Source: Propionivibrio sp.
Lineage (GTDB): Bacteria; Pseudomonadota; Gammaproteobacteria; Burkholderiales; Rhodocyclaceae
DNA: 64,000 bases
Assembly (NCBI GenBank): GCA_029975435.1
Contig: JARKPC010000046.1
Location: 55,873 to 119,872 of the forward strand
Reading direction: 5' to 3'
Made by a program: the position numbers and the translations under genes. The notes below the pieces were generated by a model. That model saw nothing but the letters and a program-made list of their open reading frames with translations. It searched no databases and was not told where the DNA came from. Below are positions 9,119 to 16,684 of the stretch, piece after piece. Position 1 is the stretch's first letter. Each line of letters opens with the position of its first letter.

Positions 9119-9616
9119 TCAGCGTTGCCGCCCATTGTGCCGCCATTCCCACGGTGGCGTGGGATTCGGACCGCTCCACAATCCATAGCGATGCCGTTTC
9201 GCCAAGGACTCGGCGTGTTCGTAATCGAGGCGCTCCAGTTGCGTCTGTTCCTTGGCGTACTGCTGATACCACCAAGCCATTCCGGCCTTGATCTGTTCCA
9301 GGCCGACATCCTTGCCGCCGACGACGACGACACAGACGTTTCGACGGTAGCGGTCGATCTTTCGGCAATCGGCTTCGGCTTGCCGGTTGTATACCATTTC
9401 CGACAGTTTGGTCTTCGCCTTTTCCCCGAACGGTTGCTTTTTCTCCGGCGCATCGATGCCGGCGATCCGGATTTTGTGCGAGACATGTTCGGCGTCGAGC
9501 AGCGTGAGCGTATCGCCGTCGCTGATGCCGACGATGCGTCCGGTCAGCGTGTCAGCTGGCGCACCGGCAGAGAGCAACAGGAGGAGCAGGTAAACGAACC
9601 AGTGGTGATGCGGCAT
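9119..9616 (-). CDS. secreted thermonuclease-like (SNase) protein
   Basis: 165 aa. Signal peptide at residues 1-21 (a run of leucines, then AGAPADT). The SNase OB-fold core follows: GRIVGISDGDTLTLLD, IRIAGIDAPE, DRYRRNV and the C-terminal YGLW. Family members cleave DNA/RNA using Ca2+, with Arg/Asp/Glu around IRIAGIDAPE and the DRYxR loop; these are present. The start is ATG 9616 with CGGAG upstream. It probably acts in the periplasm or outside the cell. The downstream zinc-ribbon gene is likely co-transcribed. Confidence 0.88.
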   Translation of the reverse strand: MPHHHWFVYLLLLLLSAGAPADTLTGRIVGISDGDTLTLLDAEHVSHKIRIAGIDAPEKKQPFGEKAKTKLSEMVYNRQAEADCRKIDRYRRNVCVVVVGGKDVGLEQIKAGMAWWYQQYAKEQTQLERLDYEHAESLAKRHRYGLWSGPNPTPPWEWRHNGRQR

Positions 9617-9779
9617 GGAAAAACTCCGGGGCGGGTTGACTCACAGAACACTGGGGCAAGCCTGTGGACAACTGCAGGACAAGTGCCGTAGCGCCTTCAT
9701 CAGCAAAGGAAAAACTACATTGCCTCAAAAACATGCGCTCGACGGTTTCGGTACCAGGGCACCCGATGTCGTACACGGC

Positions 9780-9834
9780 GTTACACAAACTGGGAAAAGT
9801 CACTACAGACGCGTTTCGGGTCGGGGTCTATATT
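9780..9834 (+). promoter_or_regulatory. conserved promoter block of ncRNA copy 1
   Basis: Conserved with 60705-60759: GTTACACAAAC, GGGAAA, CTACAGACGCG and a perfect -10-like TATATT (9829-9834) after GGGGTC. There is no good -35. GT(T)ACAC is repeated about 12 bp upstream in both copies, the spacing expected for an OmpR-type response regulator. The activator is inferred, not identified. Confidence 0.5.
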
Positions 9835-9840
9835 GAAACC

Positions 9841-9938
9841 GTTGCTTCAGCGTCCCCCGCTGGCAACTGTTTGACCCTCCCTGACCCATCGCAAAGATGG
9901 GATTTCAATCCCGAGCCATACCGGCCCGGGATTTTTTT
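9841..9938 (+). ncRNA. candidate structured small RNA, copy 1
   Basis: Starting 7 nt after TATATT, the sequence folds by eye into three hairpins: GTTGC..CAGCG / CGCTG..GCAAC; CCCATC-GCAAA-GATGGG; and ATCCCG..CGGGAT followed by T7 (9932-9938), a Rho-independent terminator. Between hairpins 1 and 2 is single-stranded CCCTCCC, resembling the anti-Shine-Dalgarno loops of several small regulatory RNAs. Copy 2 at 60766 keeps the stems, with changes mostly in loops and at stem ends, and has a 1-nt deletion that would break any reading frame. Expression and targets are unknown. The terminator also serves psiF from the other side. Confidence 0.55.
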
Positions 9939-9957
9939 ATCCGCGTGTTGGCCCGTA

Positions 9958-10215
9958 TTAGCCAGCGTCGGCTTCGCACTTCTTCATGAAGGAATTCTTG
10001 GCCGCGCCCGAGAGTTTCTTGCCGCTTTCGCTGACAGCCTTGGCTTCGCAGGCTACCTTGATGTCGGCCTGGCACTTCTTGATGAAGGACGTCTTGGCGG
10101 CGCCTGCCAGTGGCTTGCCATCCTTGCTGACAGCCTTGGCTTCACAGCCGGTCGGTGTCTGGGCAAAAGCAACGGCGGAACAGAGCGAAAAAACCAGAGC
10201 GGCGATGAGTTTCAC
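9958..10215 (-). CDS. psiF: PsiF-repeat family small periplasmic protein
   Basis: 85 aa with a Sec signal peptide (residues 1-18, ending AFA). Two tandem PsiF repeats of about 32 residues follow, each with CEAKAVS.DGK.L.GAAK..F.KKC, i.e. two Cys per repeat. The founding member is phosphate-starvation inducible in E. coli; the molecular function is unknown. It ends 20 bp from the terminator of the convergent ncRNA candidate. A fragment of a second psiF lies beside the second ncRNA copy at 60883, so the two were duplicated together. Confidence 0.88.
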   Translation of the reverse strand: MKLIAALVFSLCSAVAFAQTPTGCEAKAVSKDGKPLAGAAKTSFIKKCQADIKVACEAKAVSESGKKLSGAAKNSFMKKCEADAG

Positions 10216-10336
10216 GGTAGCGTCCTTTCAGTGGCAACGATAATGAAGATTGGGCTGCGTGGGATTCTCTGCGTCGTGGGCGTGTTTGGCAAGCTCGTCG
10301 AGGGAAGTCCCGTCCCGGTGATTCCAGCGGCTTGAT

Positions 10337-10663
10337 TCACCCACACCGCGCACGCTCGGTGACCCGGCAGCGCCATTCCTGAACAAAACTGACCGTGCCA
10401 CCGTCGGTGATAGCCAGCGACTCGAATCCGCGGAAAGTGAGCCAGCCATTGCCGAGACCGATGATTACCGGTTCGTATAGGCACAACAGTTTGCCTCTCT
10501 CGGTATGATTATTCACCGCCTGAAGCGTCAGAACGGTGCAACCCGGACCGCCCGTCCCGACATGGGCCAATTGCAGGGCGCCATGGCGTGGCGTCTGCGC
10601 ACTTTCGTCAGATGGACGCAGGCGCTGGCCACGGTATCGGCGGAGATAGACGTCGGCGAACAT
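10337..10663 (-). CDS. hypothetical protein of a mobile-element-associated family
   Basis: 108 aa. The C-terminal half (LYEPVIIGLGNGWLTFRGFE) resembles small proteins I remember next to integrative elements that carry LYDAKLLW...FGGFE-type motifs. There is no signal peptide or membrane segment. It diverges from the SRAP gene, with a LexA-like box starting 8 bp upstream of its start, so it may be SOS controlled. Function unknown. Confidence 0.55.
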   Translation of the reverse strand: MFADVYLRRYRGQRLRPSDESAQTPRHGALQLAHVGTGGPGCTVLTLQAVNNHTERGKLLCLYEPVIIGLGNGWLTFRGFESLAITDGGTVSFVQEWRCRVTERARCG

Positions 10664-10670
10664 AGCGAAT

Positions 10671-10688
10671 ACTGAATAAATACACAGT
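10671..10688. promoter_or_regulatory. LexA-like box (ACTG-N10-CAGT)
   Basis: CTGA-N8-ACAG matches the proteobacterial LexA consensus CTGT-N8-ACAG at 7 of 8 fixed positions and extends symmetrically to ACTG/CAGT. It lies between the divergent 10663 and 10726 starts. SRAP proteins act in DNA damage, which fits. Confidence 0.55.
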
Positions 10689-10725
10689 ATATCGAACCTG
10701 TGCGTCGCGGCGTAGTCTGTCCGGC

Positions 10726-11391
10726 ATGTGTGGTCGCTACGTGCTCTACGGTCCGCAGTCCCGTTACCAGGCGTATTTCGATACGAAGTACTGGCCGGAA
10801 TTTGCTGACCACTACAATATTGCCCCGACGTCGGTCGTTCCGGTCATCCGGCAGTCACCGGAGGGCGAGCGTGTGGCCGATCTGTTGAAATGGGGGTTGA
10901 TTCCACATTGGGCCAAAGACCCCGGCATAGGATTGAAATTGAACAATGCACGGGGGGAGTCGTTGACGGAGAAGCCGTCGTTCCGCGATGCCTTCAAGCG
11001 TCGCCGCTGCATCGTGCCGGCGTCGGGTTTCTACGAGTGGAAGGCGGAAAGCACCGGCAAGCAGCCGTACTACATCCGCCTCAAGTCGGAGGAACCCTTG
11101 GCCATCGCCGGGCTATGGGAATCCTGGCGCGACTCGGATGGCGTCGTAGTGCGCACCTTCTGCATCATCACGACCGAAGCCAATGCCCTGATGGCAACGA
11201 TTCATGAGCGGATGCCGGTGCTGCTGCATCGAGACAATTTCTCCCGCTGGCTCGACCCAGCGATTCCCGAAGCAGACCTCCGCGAGATGCTCAGCCCCTA
11301 TCCAGCCGAACCGATGGAAGCCTGGCCGGTATCCAAGGCGGTGAGCCGGTCAAGTAATGAGGGGGAAGCATTGATTCGGCGCGTGGAGTAG
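10726..11391 (+). CDS. yedK: SRAP domain protein (YedK/HMCES type)
   Basis: 221 aa. Cys2 follows the initiator Met (MCGRY). It becomes the catalytic N-terminal residue that crosslinks to abasic sites in single-stranded DNA, protecting them. The other active-site residues are visible: Asn74 (LNNARGES), Glu104 (SGFYEWK) and His160 (TIHERMP), matching the YedK layout. Length is normal. The LexA-like box just upstream suggests damage induction. YedK homologues are common on mobile elements, which fits the location. Confidence 0.93.
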   Translation: MCGRYVLYGPQSRYQAYFDTKYWPEFADHYNIAPTSVVPVIRQSPEGERVADLLKWGLIPHWAKDPGIGLKLNNARGESLTEKPSFRDAFKRRRCIVPASGFYEWKAESTGKQPYYIRLKSEEPLAIAGLWESWRDSDGVVVRTFCIITTEANALMATIHERMPVLLHRDNFSRWLDPAIPEADLREMLSPYPAEPMEAWPVSKAVSRSSNEGEALIRRVE

Positions 11392-11557
11392 AGCGTGAAC
11401 CGTAGCAAGAATAGCAACTGTAGCCATAGCAACGCTTGATACCGAGCAGAAATTCGTGAACGCACAGACGTTCGCCTCGGCACCTTTGTTCGCTTTGAAT
11501 TCAGTCTGCCCGCACCGATCGCCGAAAAGGCGACTCCCGCTGGTCCTCTGTGCGCGA

Positions 11558-12535
11558 CTACGCCAACGAGAACTCTGTCCATAACGGATAATGGTCGGAA
11601 ATCCGGTACGAGATCGCCTGCTTGGTCAGGTCGAGTTCCCGATACACGTAGGGCAGGAAATCGACGAATCCGGCGGAGCGATAGGTCAGACTCAGCCGCG
11701 GGCGGCCGTTGGCGTCGTGGAACCAGGCAATCTGATCGTAGAACTTTCCGGAATCCGGTTTGTTTGGGTCGGAGAAGATTGTCCGCGGCACGTTGTTGAG
11801 GGCCTCCGGTGATTTCAGTCCGGTCGAGGTAAACGCCTGCCACAGCGGATCGCCGTGACGGTCAATGTTGAAATCCCCCAACGCAATGAGATTGTGCGAC
11901 CAATCATCTTCCTGTTTCGCCCAGGCGCTCATCCAGCGGGCGATCGCGCGGAGTTCCGGAACACGATCGACGGCCTGCGCGCCGAACGTCACGTGCAAGG
12001 TCACCAGCACGAACGTAGTGTTCCCAGACTTGAAGCTGACCGCGTACGGGGTCCGGGCAAACTGCGTGCGGAGCGCGTCGGTGCCGACTTCAGCCAGCCA
12101 TTCGGGCGGCACCACCAGTTCGCACGCCAGGCCCGACGGCTTCAGTCGTCGCGTGTCGAAGAGGAAGGCCATGCGTTCTCCGTTCCCCGAGGCGCCGAGC
12201 GTCACGTCTGTCATCAGGAATGCCCAGTCGTCACCCAGCCAGCGCAAGAGATCACGCAACGCGCGCAAGTCGCCTTTGACTTCCTGGAGCGCCACGACAT
12301 CGAAGCGGCGCAGGATTTCTCCAATCGCCAACAGGCCGCGCAGATCGCGCTTGGGGGTGTCCTTAGCCCCGGCGGTCCACACCCGGTTCATCGAGGCAAA
12401 GGCGCGCAGATTCCACGTGGCAATGAGCAGGTTTTGGTTCTCCTGCTTGGCAGGCACCGTTCGGTCAAGATAACCACGCAGTGCGGCGATGTCTTTCTTG
12501 ACGGCAAGCGGAGGAACATGAGTAATCTCGGGCAT
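11558..12535 (-). CDS. endonuclease/exonuclease/phosphatase family protein
   Basis: 325 aa from ATG 12535 (AAGGAG 6-8 nt upstream); an earlier in-frame start at 12586 lacks a ribosome site. EEP-fold motifs in order: LLIATWNLRAF, DVVALQEVKGD (catalytic Glu), ALGDFNIDR (Asp/Asn) and ISDHYPLW (catalytic His). There is no signal peptide, so probably a cytoplasmic phosphodiesterase or nuclease. The specificity (AP endonuclease, inositol phosphatase, DNase) cannot be read from these motifs. The nearest neighbours are in other orientations. Confidence 0.85.
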   Translation of the reverse strand: MPEITHVPPLAVKKDIAALRGYLDRTVPAKQENQNLLIATWNLRAFASMNRVWTAGAKDTPKRDLRGLLAIGEILRRFDVVALQEVKGDLRALRDLLRWLGDDWAFLMTDVTLGASGNGERMAFLFDTRRLKPSGLACELVVPPEWLAEVGTDALRTQFARTPYAVSFKSGNTTFVLVTLHVTFGAQAVDRVPELRAIARWMSAWAKQEDDWSHNLIALGDFNIDRHGDPLWQAFTSTGLKSPEALNNVPRTIFSDPNKPDSGKFYDQIAWFHDANGRPRLSLTYRSAGFVDFLPYVYRELDLTKQAISYRISDHYPLWTEFSLA

Positions 12536-12832
12536 GGCAAGGCTCCTTGGCATGGACGTCGATACGGCATTGGACCCAGCGATCAACGGCAGCGGCTACC
12601 CCCGTGATCGCATCTCCGTGCTTGCGCTGCAATCATCCTTTAGCCAATCCGATCGGAACGCACGCGCTTCAACCGCCCGATGACAGGACGGAGAGGCTGC
12701 ACCAGTCTAGGCCATTGCCGCGCGGAAACCCAGTGACCGGAACAACACCTGGGCTTTCGAGATGAAGGCCAACTCGGATTTCCCACGCAGGACGGCTGAC
12801 AGCCGGTAATTGCCTCCTTTACAATCGCCGCT

Positions 12833-13126
12833 ATGACCCGTTCCGAACTTATCGAGGCCTTGGCGACCCGTTTCCCGCAACTGACCGTTCAAGATGCGGA
12901 CGTGGCGGTCAAAGAACTGATTGAGGCGATCAGCCAAGCGCTGGTGAACGGGCAGCGGGTCGAAATTCGTGGTTTTGGCAGTTTCTCGCTAAATTATCGG
13001 GCGCCGAGGATAGGACGCAATCCCAAGACGGGCGAAAAGGTTGCTGTTCGCGGCAAATACACGCCGCACTTCAAACCTGGCAAAGAACTGCGCGATCGGG
13101 TCGATGCCGCCGCGGCCGTAGCCTAA
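12833..13126 (+). CDS. ihfB: integration host factor beta-like DNA-bending protein
   Basis: 97 aa. It follows IHF-beta closely: start [31 protein letters not shown] and PKTGEKV with the Pro at the tip of the DNA-binding arm, and [10 protein letters not shown] near the end. Chromosomal ihfB normally sits after rpsA; here it stands alone between an EEP gene and a Fic gene, within what looks like an integrative element. It is therefore probably an element-borne copy that could assist the nearby integrases. It could also be annotated as an HU/IHF family protein. Confidence 0.85.
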   Translation: MTRSELIEALATRFPQLTVQDADVAVKELIEAISQALVNGQRVEIRGFGSFSLNYRAPRIGRNPKTGEKVAVRGKYTPHFKPGKELRDRVDAAAAVA

Positions 13127-13357
13127 CCGCTCCGGAAAGTGGCGTAACGGCCATCTGCCGTAATCACCAGCCCGAATGTTTCTTCCATGGGGTTGAATCT
13201 GGTCGTATGCCTCTCGCTTGGGCGAAAGCGGGTTCTGCATCCTCCGCTCTGAGGACTCGTCCCGCAATGGTCCAAGGACCCGACCATCGTCAGCAAGCTA
13301 GATGCGGGGGAGGGTTTGTTGCAAGGTATGGTTAGTGGTGTGGTCAGCGTGCTGTGC

Positions 13358-13942
13358 TTAACTTCTTGCAAAGGCAAGTAAAGGAGCGATGTCGCGCCGG
13401 TCGGCGGCTTGCAGAGCGGCAATATATTGCTGACGCGTTTCGCTGGTATCCACCAAACTGCGACGACCCCACGTAAAACGAGGCTGCCCCAAGCGCTCGA
13501 CCAGCAGATCAGCCATCAGTCGGGCATGGCGCCCGTTGCCGTTGGGAAAGGGATGAATGGCGACCAGACGGTGGTGGAAGCGCACGGCGATTTCATCGGG
13601 AGGGTAACTGGCATGCTCAACCTGGTAGTGCGCATCGTCGATCAATTTCCTGAGTTCGACGCCGATCTTGAGCCAATCGACGCCAATGTTCTTGTCCGTC
13701 CTACGAAACTCGCCCGCCCACTTCCAGGTTTCGCCGAACATCTGCTTGTGCAACTGGCGGAGGAAACCCTCGTTCAGGATTTCCTTGCGCTGTTTGCGCG
13801 CCCAGCTCTCGCCCTCGACGATGTTGAGTTGTTCCCATTCGTTTAACTCGCCCTGCGTGGTGATGTGGCCAGGGATCAGACTGGCGAGTTCGTCGGCGTC
13901 GAGCGGCGTGGCGCCGGGGGGATAGTCGAGCTTGACGGTCAT
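13358..13942 (-). CDS. mobile mystery protein B, Fic-domain
   Basis: 194 aa from ATG 13942, overlapping the stop of the upstream gene (ATGA). The Fic motif HPFPNGNGRHAR is at about residues 136-147 with all catalytic residues, so AMP transfer to a protein target is possible. No inhibitory (S/T)xxxE(G/N) helix is evident to me, though it could be supplied elsewhere. The A/B pair is a recurrent two-gene cassette on mobile elements, behaving like a toxin-antitoxin or maintenance module. The target is unknown. Confidence 0.88.
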   Translation of the reverse strand: MTVKLDYPPGATPLDADELASLIPGHITTQGELNEWEQLNIVEGESWARKQRKEILNEGFLRQLHKQMFGETWKWAGEFRRTDKNIGVDWLKIGVELRKLIDDAHYQVEHASYPPDEIAVRFHHRLVAIHPFPNGNGRHARLMADLLVERLGQPRFTWGRRSLVDTSETRQQYIAALQAADRRDIAPLLAFARS

Positions 13943-14427
13943 GTTGCCGATTTCTCCCGAGCCGGTTCTTTCCACAGGGCGCGACGCGAGCCTTTGAGCA
14001 GGTTCTCGGCCAGGGCACGAGTCTGCGCCTCGACGGCGTCGGGCGTAGTGGCTTGCGCTTCCAGCGCCATGGTGTGGCTGACGGCGGCCATCTGCTCGCG
14101 TGCCAGCGCCAAGGCACGGTTCTCCAGTGTATCGGCAAGGCTCTGCCTGGGTACCAGGGCATAGTGCAACTCGCAGCCCAATGCCTCGGCGGCGCGGCGT
14201 AAGGTGGCCAGGCTGATGGTGTCGTCGGCCTCGGAGGTTTCCAGCCGGGTGACGGTGGAGGTGGTCACGCCCAGCCGGGCGGCGAGGTGCGTCGCGGCCA
14301 TGCCCAGGCCCTCTCGGATAGCCTTGATCCAGCCCGAGGGCGGGCGCGGCGGTAAATTGGTACTACGCCAGGTGGCCAATGCCCCATCGAGTTGACGCAG
14401 CTTGAGTTCGGAGAAGTTTGTTTTCAT
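13939..14427 (-). CDS. mobile mystery protein A, Xre-type HTH
   Basis: 162 aa. The Cro/CI-type HTH is at about residues 33-85 (GLGMAATHLAARLGVTTSTV, then LATLRRAAEALGCEL), followed by a long helical C-terminus. It is the partner of the Fic protein downstream (ATGA overlap). Two identical-format palindromes, TTGC-N8-GCAA, lie just upstream (14432 and 14465), probably its autoregulatory operators. By analogy with other Fic modules it may act as an antitoxin or repressor. Confidence 0.88.
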   Translation of the reverse strand: MKTNFSELKLRQLDGALATWRSTNLPPRPPSGWIKAIREGLGMAATHLAARLGVTTSTVTRLETSEADDTISLATLRRAAEALGCELHYALVPRQSLADTLENRALALAREQMAAVSHTMALEAQATTPDAVEAQTRALAENLLKGSRRALWKEPAREKSAT

Positions 14428-14431
14428 AGTA

Positions 14432-14447
14432 TTGCACCATGACGCAA
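14432..14447. promoter_or_regulatory. operator 1 for the mystery A/B pair
   Basis: TTGC-ACCATGAC-GCAA starts 5 bp upstream of the start codon at 14427. The second copy has the same half-sites and the same 8-bp spacer, 33 bp away centre to centre (about three helical turns). Confidence 0.65.
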
Positions 14448-14464
14448 AATAAGTATTTTATATT

Positions 14465-14480
14465 TTGCATCAAGAAGCAA
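14465..14480. promoter_or_regulatory. operator 2 for the mystery A/B pair
   Basis: TTGC-ATCAAGAA-GCAA. The half-sites equal operator 1 while the spacer differs. The surrounding AT-rich DNA probably holds the promoter. Confidence 0.65.
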
Positions 14481-14621
14481 TACTTGTGAATATTTATTTG
14501 CTCTATAGTGCAACATTAAACCCACGCGAGCCCGTCGGCAAGCTTGACCAGCGCCGTTTGACGCACTTCTGCCAGCCAGGTATCAAGATCAGCCTCGTCA
14601 TGCAGAATGCGGTGCGGCGGG

Positions 14622-15758
14622 CTACAACATTGCTACTCGGTCGAGTTTGCTGGTTACCACATCGTGGCGTAGGTGGCCGTAGTTCTTCTCGATCATGGCT
14701 ACAGAAGTTCCAGCCAGCTTGGCAACTATGAAACTGTCCATGCCAGCGAGGATCATTTCGCTGATAGCTGTATGCCGAAGGCTATACATGACTACCGTTT
14801 CAGGTAATCCCGCTGTGTCGACCGCGTCCTTGAATATCTTTTTCCAGCTGTCCTTATTCCAGCGTTGGCCGTATCCTGTGGTCAGCATGGGGGCGGCTGG
14901 TACTTTCCCTTTTACGGCTTCAGCAAAGAAAACGGCAGCGGCGGTTGAGACAGCCACCTGCCGACGTCCTGTCTTGCCGGTAAGAGTCAGGGCGCACAGT
15001 TGCTTGTCGAAGTCGCCCGCGTTCAAATTGGCGAGTTCTCCAGGGCGGGCGCCAGTGAGAAGTGCGGCCTTGACGAAGAGAGCTAGATCGTCGGGACATG
15101 CGTCGAGCAGGGCTTTGCGTTGTTCCATGTTGAGAAACGCATCTCTGCGGCGTGCACTAACCTTTGCGAAGGCTTGCACGGTTACCCAGCCCGCGTCGGT
15201 GGCAACGAGGCGGTTGCGTAGGGCGAGGTTTAGCGCGGCTTTGAATGTTGCAAGATTGCGGTTTGCCGAGTCTTTCGATTTTCGTACATCCTCATCGTCG
15301 GCGTCTTCGTCGTCGTCAATCTGGTCGTTCATCCACTTTGATATTTGCGACGTGCGGAGCTTGTCGAGTGCTAGCTTTCCTATTGTGGAACAGTAGATCA
15401 GGCGTCGAAAGCGTCCTTCGGCGTCCTTGGCTGTTGATCCCCGGCCTTCGTTCTTGAGGGCAGTCACGTACGCCTCGCATGCCTCTTTTACCGTTGTTGC
15501 CTGTGGGCTTGCTCCCTGTTCGCAACTAGCGATCCACGAGCGTGCAGCCTTGGCTGCATCGTCGTACTTGTCGAAGTTCCCGAGTGCCCGGTATTTTTGT
15601 TTGCCCTCGTCGTCGCGCCAGCGGGCTATCCATGTTCCATCGCCGCTGTTGAGTTTGCGGAATCCAACCGCTGCGCCTTTTTGCATTGGCTCCCAGTAGG
15701 GTTCGCGGCGCGGGGTGAGCTTGTCGCGTTTCGTCTTGCTGTCCAGTGCGTTTGCCAT
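14622..15758 (-). CDS. tyrosine recombinase, integrase A
   Basis: 378 aa. An N-terminal arm-binding and core-binding region (to about residue 220) is followed by the catalytic domain. Arg I is in TGARPGELAN, the second Arg cluster in YSLRHTAISEM, and the nucleophile Tyr in MIEKNYGHLR near residue 363. A strongly acidic stretch (DDDEDADDED) interrupts the core-binding domain. The start faces the tRNA-Val core at 15896, with TACGGAAA repeats in between, so this integrase probably recombines at that site. The element it serves would extend leftward. Confidence 0.9.
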   Translation of the reverse strand: MANALDSKTKRDKLTPRREPYWEPMQKGAAVGFRKLNSGDGTWIARWRDDEGKQKYRALGNFDKYDDAAKAARSWIASCEQGASPQATTVKEACEAYVTALKNEGRGSTAKDAEGRFRRLIYCSTIGKLALDKLRTSQISKWMNDQIDDDEDADDEDVRKSKDSANRNLATFKAALNLALRNRLVATDAGWVTVQAFAKVSARRRDAFLNMEQRKALLDACPDDLALFVKAALLTGARPGELANLNAGDFDKQLCALTLTGKTGRRQVAVSTAAAVFFAEAVKGKVPAAPMLTTGYGQRWNKDSWKKIFKDAVDTAGLPETVVMYSLRHTAISEMILAGMDSFIVAKLAGTSVAMIEKNYGHLRHDVVTSKLDRVAML

Positions 15759-15770
15759 GATTTTTCTTCA

Positions 15771-15789
15771 TACGGAAACTGTACGGAAA
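15771..15789. repeat. TACGGAAA direct repeats, possible arm sites of integrase A
   Basis: TACGGAAA at 15771 and 15782, exactly 11 bp apart, with a one-mismatch third copy (TACGGATA) at 15838. They lie between the integrase A start and the att core, where arm-type sites are expected. Confidence 0.45.
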
Positions 15790-15895
15790 TTATATCATGG
15801 ACAATGATGGATATATGTGGACAAAAAATATAGTAAATACGGATACTTAAGAGTTGTTGTTGGATGGGTATGGACGTCATTGGAGCCAATTTCCC

Positions 15896-15943
15896 GCCTT
15901 CACACGGCAGGGGTCACTGGTTCGATCCCAGTACCGCCCACCA
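15896..15943 (+). other. att core: 3' part of tRNA-Val(CAC)
   Basis: 48 bp match the 3' part of a tRNA gene from within the anticodon stem: loop TTCACAC with anticodon CAC, GGCAG stem strand, T-arm GGTTCGATCCC, acceptor strand and encoded CCA. The sequence to the left does not make a D-arm or acceptor 5' strand, so it is not a functional tRNA. This is the classic form of a tRNA-derived attachment site left by integration. The full tRNA is not in the window. Confidence 0.8.
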
Positions 15944-15960
15944 ATGGAATCAGGTACTTA

Positions 15961-15984
15961 GGCCATCCAATCGGATGGCCTTTT
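15961..15984 (+). terminator. tRNA-type Rho-independent terminator
   Basis: GGCCATCC-AATC-GGATGGCC followed by TTTT, a perfect 8-bp stem 17 bp after the CCA of the tRNA fragment. This is where a tRNA transcript would end. Confidence 0.85.
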
Positions 15985-15989
15985 GTATT

Positions 15990-16028
15990 TGTGCCCACTC
16001 TGTGCCCATTTTGTGCCCAGCTTGTGCC
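15990..16028 (+). repeat. four TGTGCC repeats at exact 11-bp spacing (arm-type sites)
   Basis: TGTGCC begins at 15990, 16001, 16012 and 16023; the first three copies continue as TGTGCCCA. One repeat per helical turn beside an att core is what arm-type binding sites of a tyrosine integrase look like. They most likely belong to integrase B to the right. Confidence 0.65.
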
Positions 16029-16084
16029 TTTCCGTATCAGACCAAGGCGAATGATCAGGAAAGATGACCACTGCCCTCCGTGCG

Positions 16085-16303
16085 TTACTCTTGTGACGGC
16101 ACGTCGGGGATGTACTCGAATAGATCACCCACTGCACACCTAAAAAGCGCGCACAGACGGTCAATTGTCTCGACGTCGAGGCGGGTGGCAGTCTCGTTGT
16201 AAAGCAGCGTAATAGTATTTCGATGTAGTCCTGTGATTCGAGCGACATCGACTATTTTCATCTTGCGCTCTCCCATCATTCGAGAGAGGTGACATCTCAC
16301 CAT
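16085..16303 (-). CDS. Xre-family repressor of element B
   Basis: 72 aa from ATG 16303 (GGAG 9 nt upstream); a longer frame starting at 16420 is less likely because it covers the promoter region. It is a compact Cro/CI-type HTH protein (KIVDVARITGLHRNTITLLY, then LDVETIDRLCALF) of the short stand-alone type. It diverges from the xis-int operon and probably represses it. The spacer holds two ATGACAAAA repeats 52 bp apart that may be its sites. Confidence 0.8.
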   Translation of the reverse strand: MVRCHLSRMMGERKMKIVDVARITGLHRNTITLLYNETATRLDVETIDRLCALFRCAVGDLFEYIPDVPSQE

Positions 16304-16333
16304 GTCAATCTCCAGGAAAAAATTACATACAGA

Positions 16334-16394
16334 ATGACAAAAAGCTCTTGACAGAGGTCTTTTGCGCCTTAGAATGTCGTTCAGGATGACAAAA
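16334..16394. promoter_or_regulatory. ATGACAAAA repeats in the divergent control region
   Basis: ATGACAAAA at 16334-16342 and 16386-16394 (52 bp, about five turns apart), with related TTTGACAT and ATGTCGTT nearby. The region separates the Xre gene from the xis-int operon. Operator function is inferred from position. Confidence 0.4.
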
Positions 16395-16450
16395 CGAACG
16401 ATGTAATGGAGTTTTGACATTCCTGATAATCTTAATCTTTGGAGACCGTT

Positions 16451-16684
16451 ATGTCACTAACTTATCTGACTACTGATGAGCTTTCCTCTCTCATCAAGTA
16501 CGACCCCAGAACCATCAGAGAACGCTTGAAAGACAGCGTTCTTCTCGAGGGAACTCATTACATACGCCCATTTGGTGGCCGGAAGATTCTATATATCTGG
16601 GAACACATCGAGCGAGATATGGGAATCATGGTCGCGCAAACGTTTGCTATTCCAATGGCCAATGGAGGAATTTGCCATGGGTAG
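16451..16684 (+). CDS. excisionase-like small DNA-binding protein
   Basis: 77 aa from ATG 16451 (TTGGAG 6-9 nt upstream). The first half is a winged-HTH of the excisionase type (YLTTDELSSLIKYDPRTIRE, then the wing LLEGTHYIRPFGGRKILY). The end overlaps the integrase start by 8 bp, so the two are translationally coupled. A recombination-directionality or promoter-control role is inferred from family and position. Confidence 0.75.
   Translation: MSLTYLTTDELSSLIKYDPRTIRERLKDSVLLEGTHYIRPFGGRKILYIWEHIERDMGIMVAQTFAIPMANGGICHG

Noticed and set aside
9664-10335. A 223-codon plus-strand frame covering ncRNA copy 1 and psiF
   Set aside because: The matching stretch in the second copy has a stop and a 1-nt deletion, so conservation is at RNA rather than protein level; psiF on the other strand is a known family.
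15860-15943. A functional tRNA-Val gene
   Set aside because: Only the 3' part from the anticodon stem is present; the left sequence cannot form the D-arm or acceptor stem.
15990-16028. A CRISPR array
   Set aside because: The repeats are 6-8 bp at an 11-bp period with no spacers; arm-type integrase sites explain them better. I saw no CRISPR array in the window.
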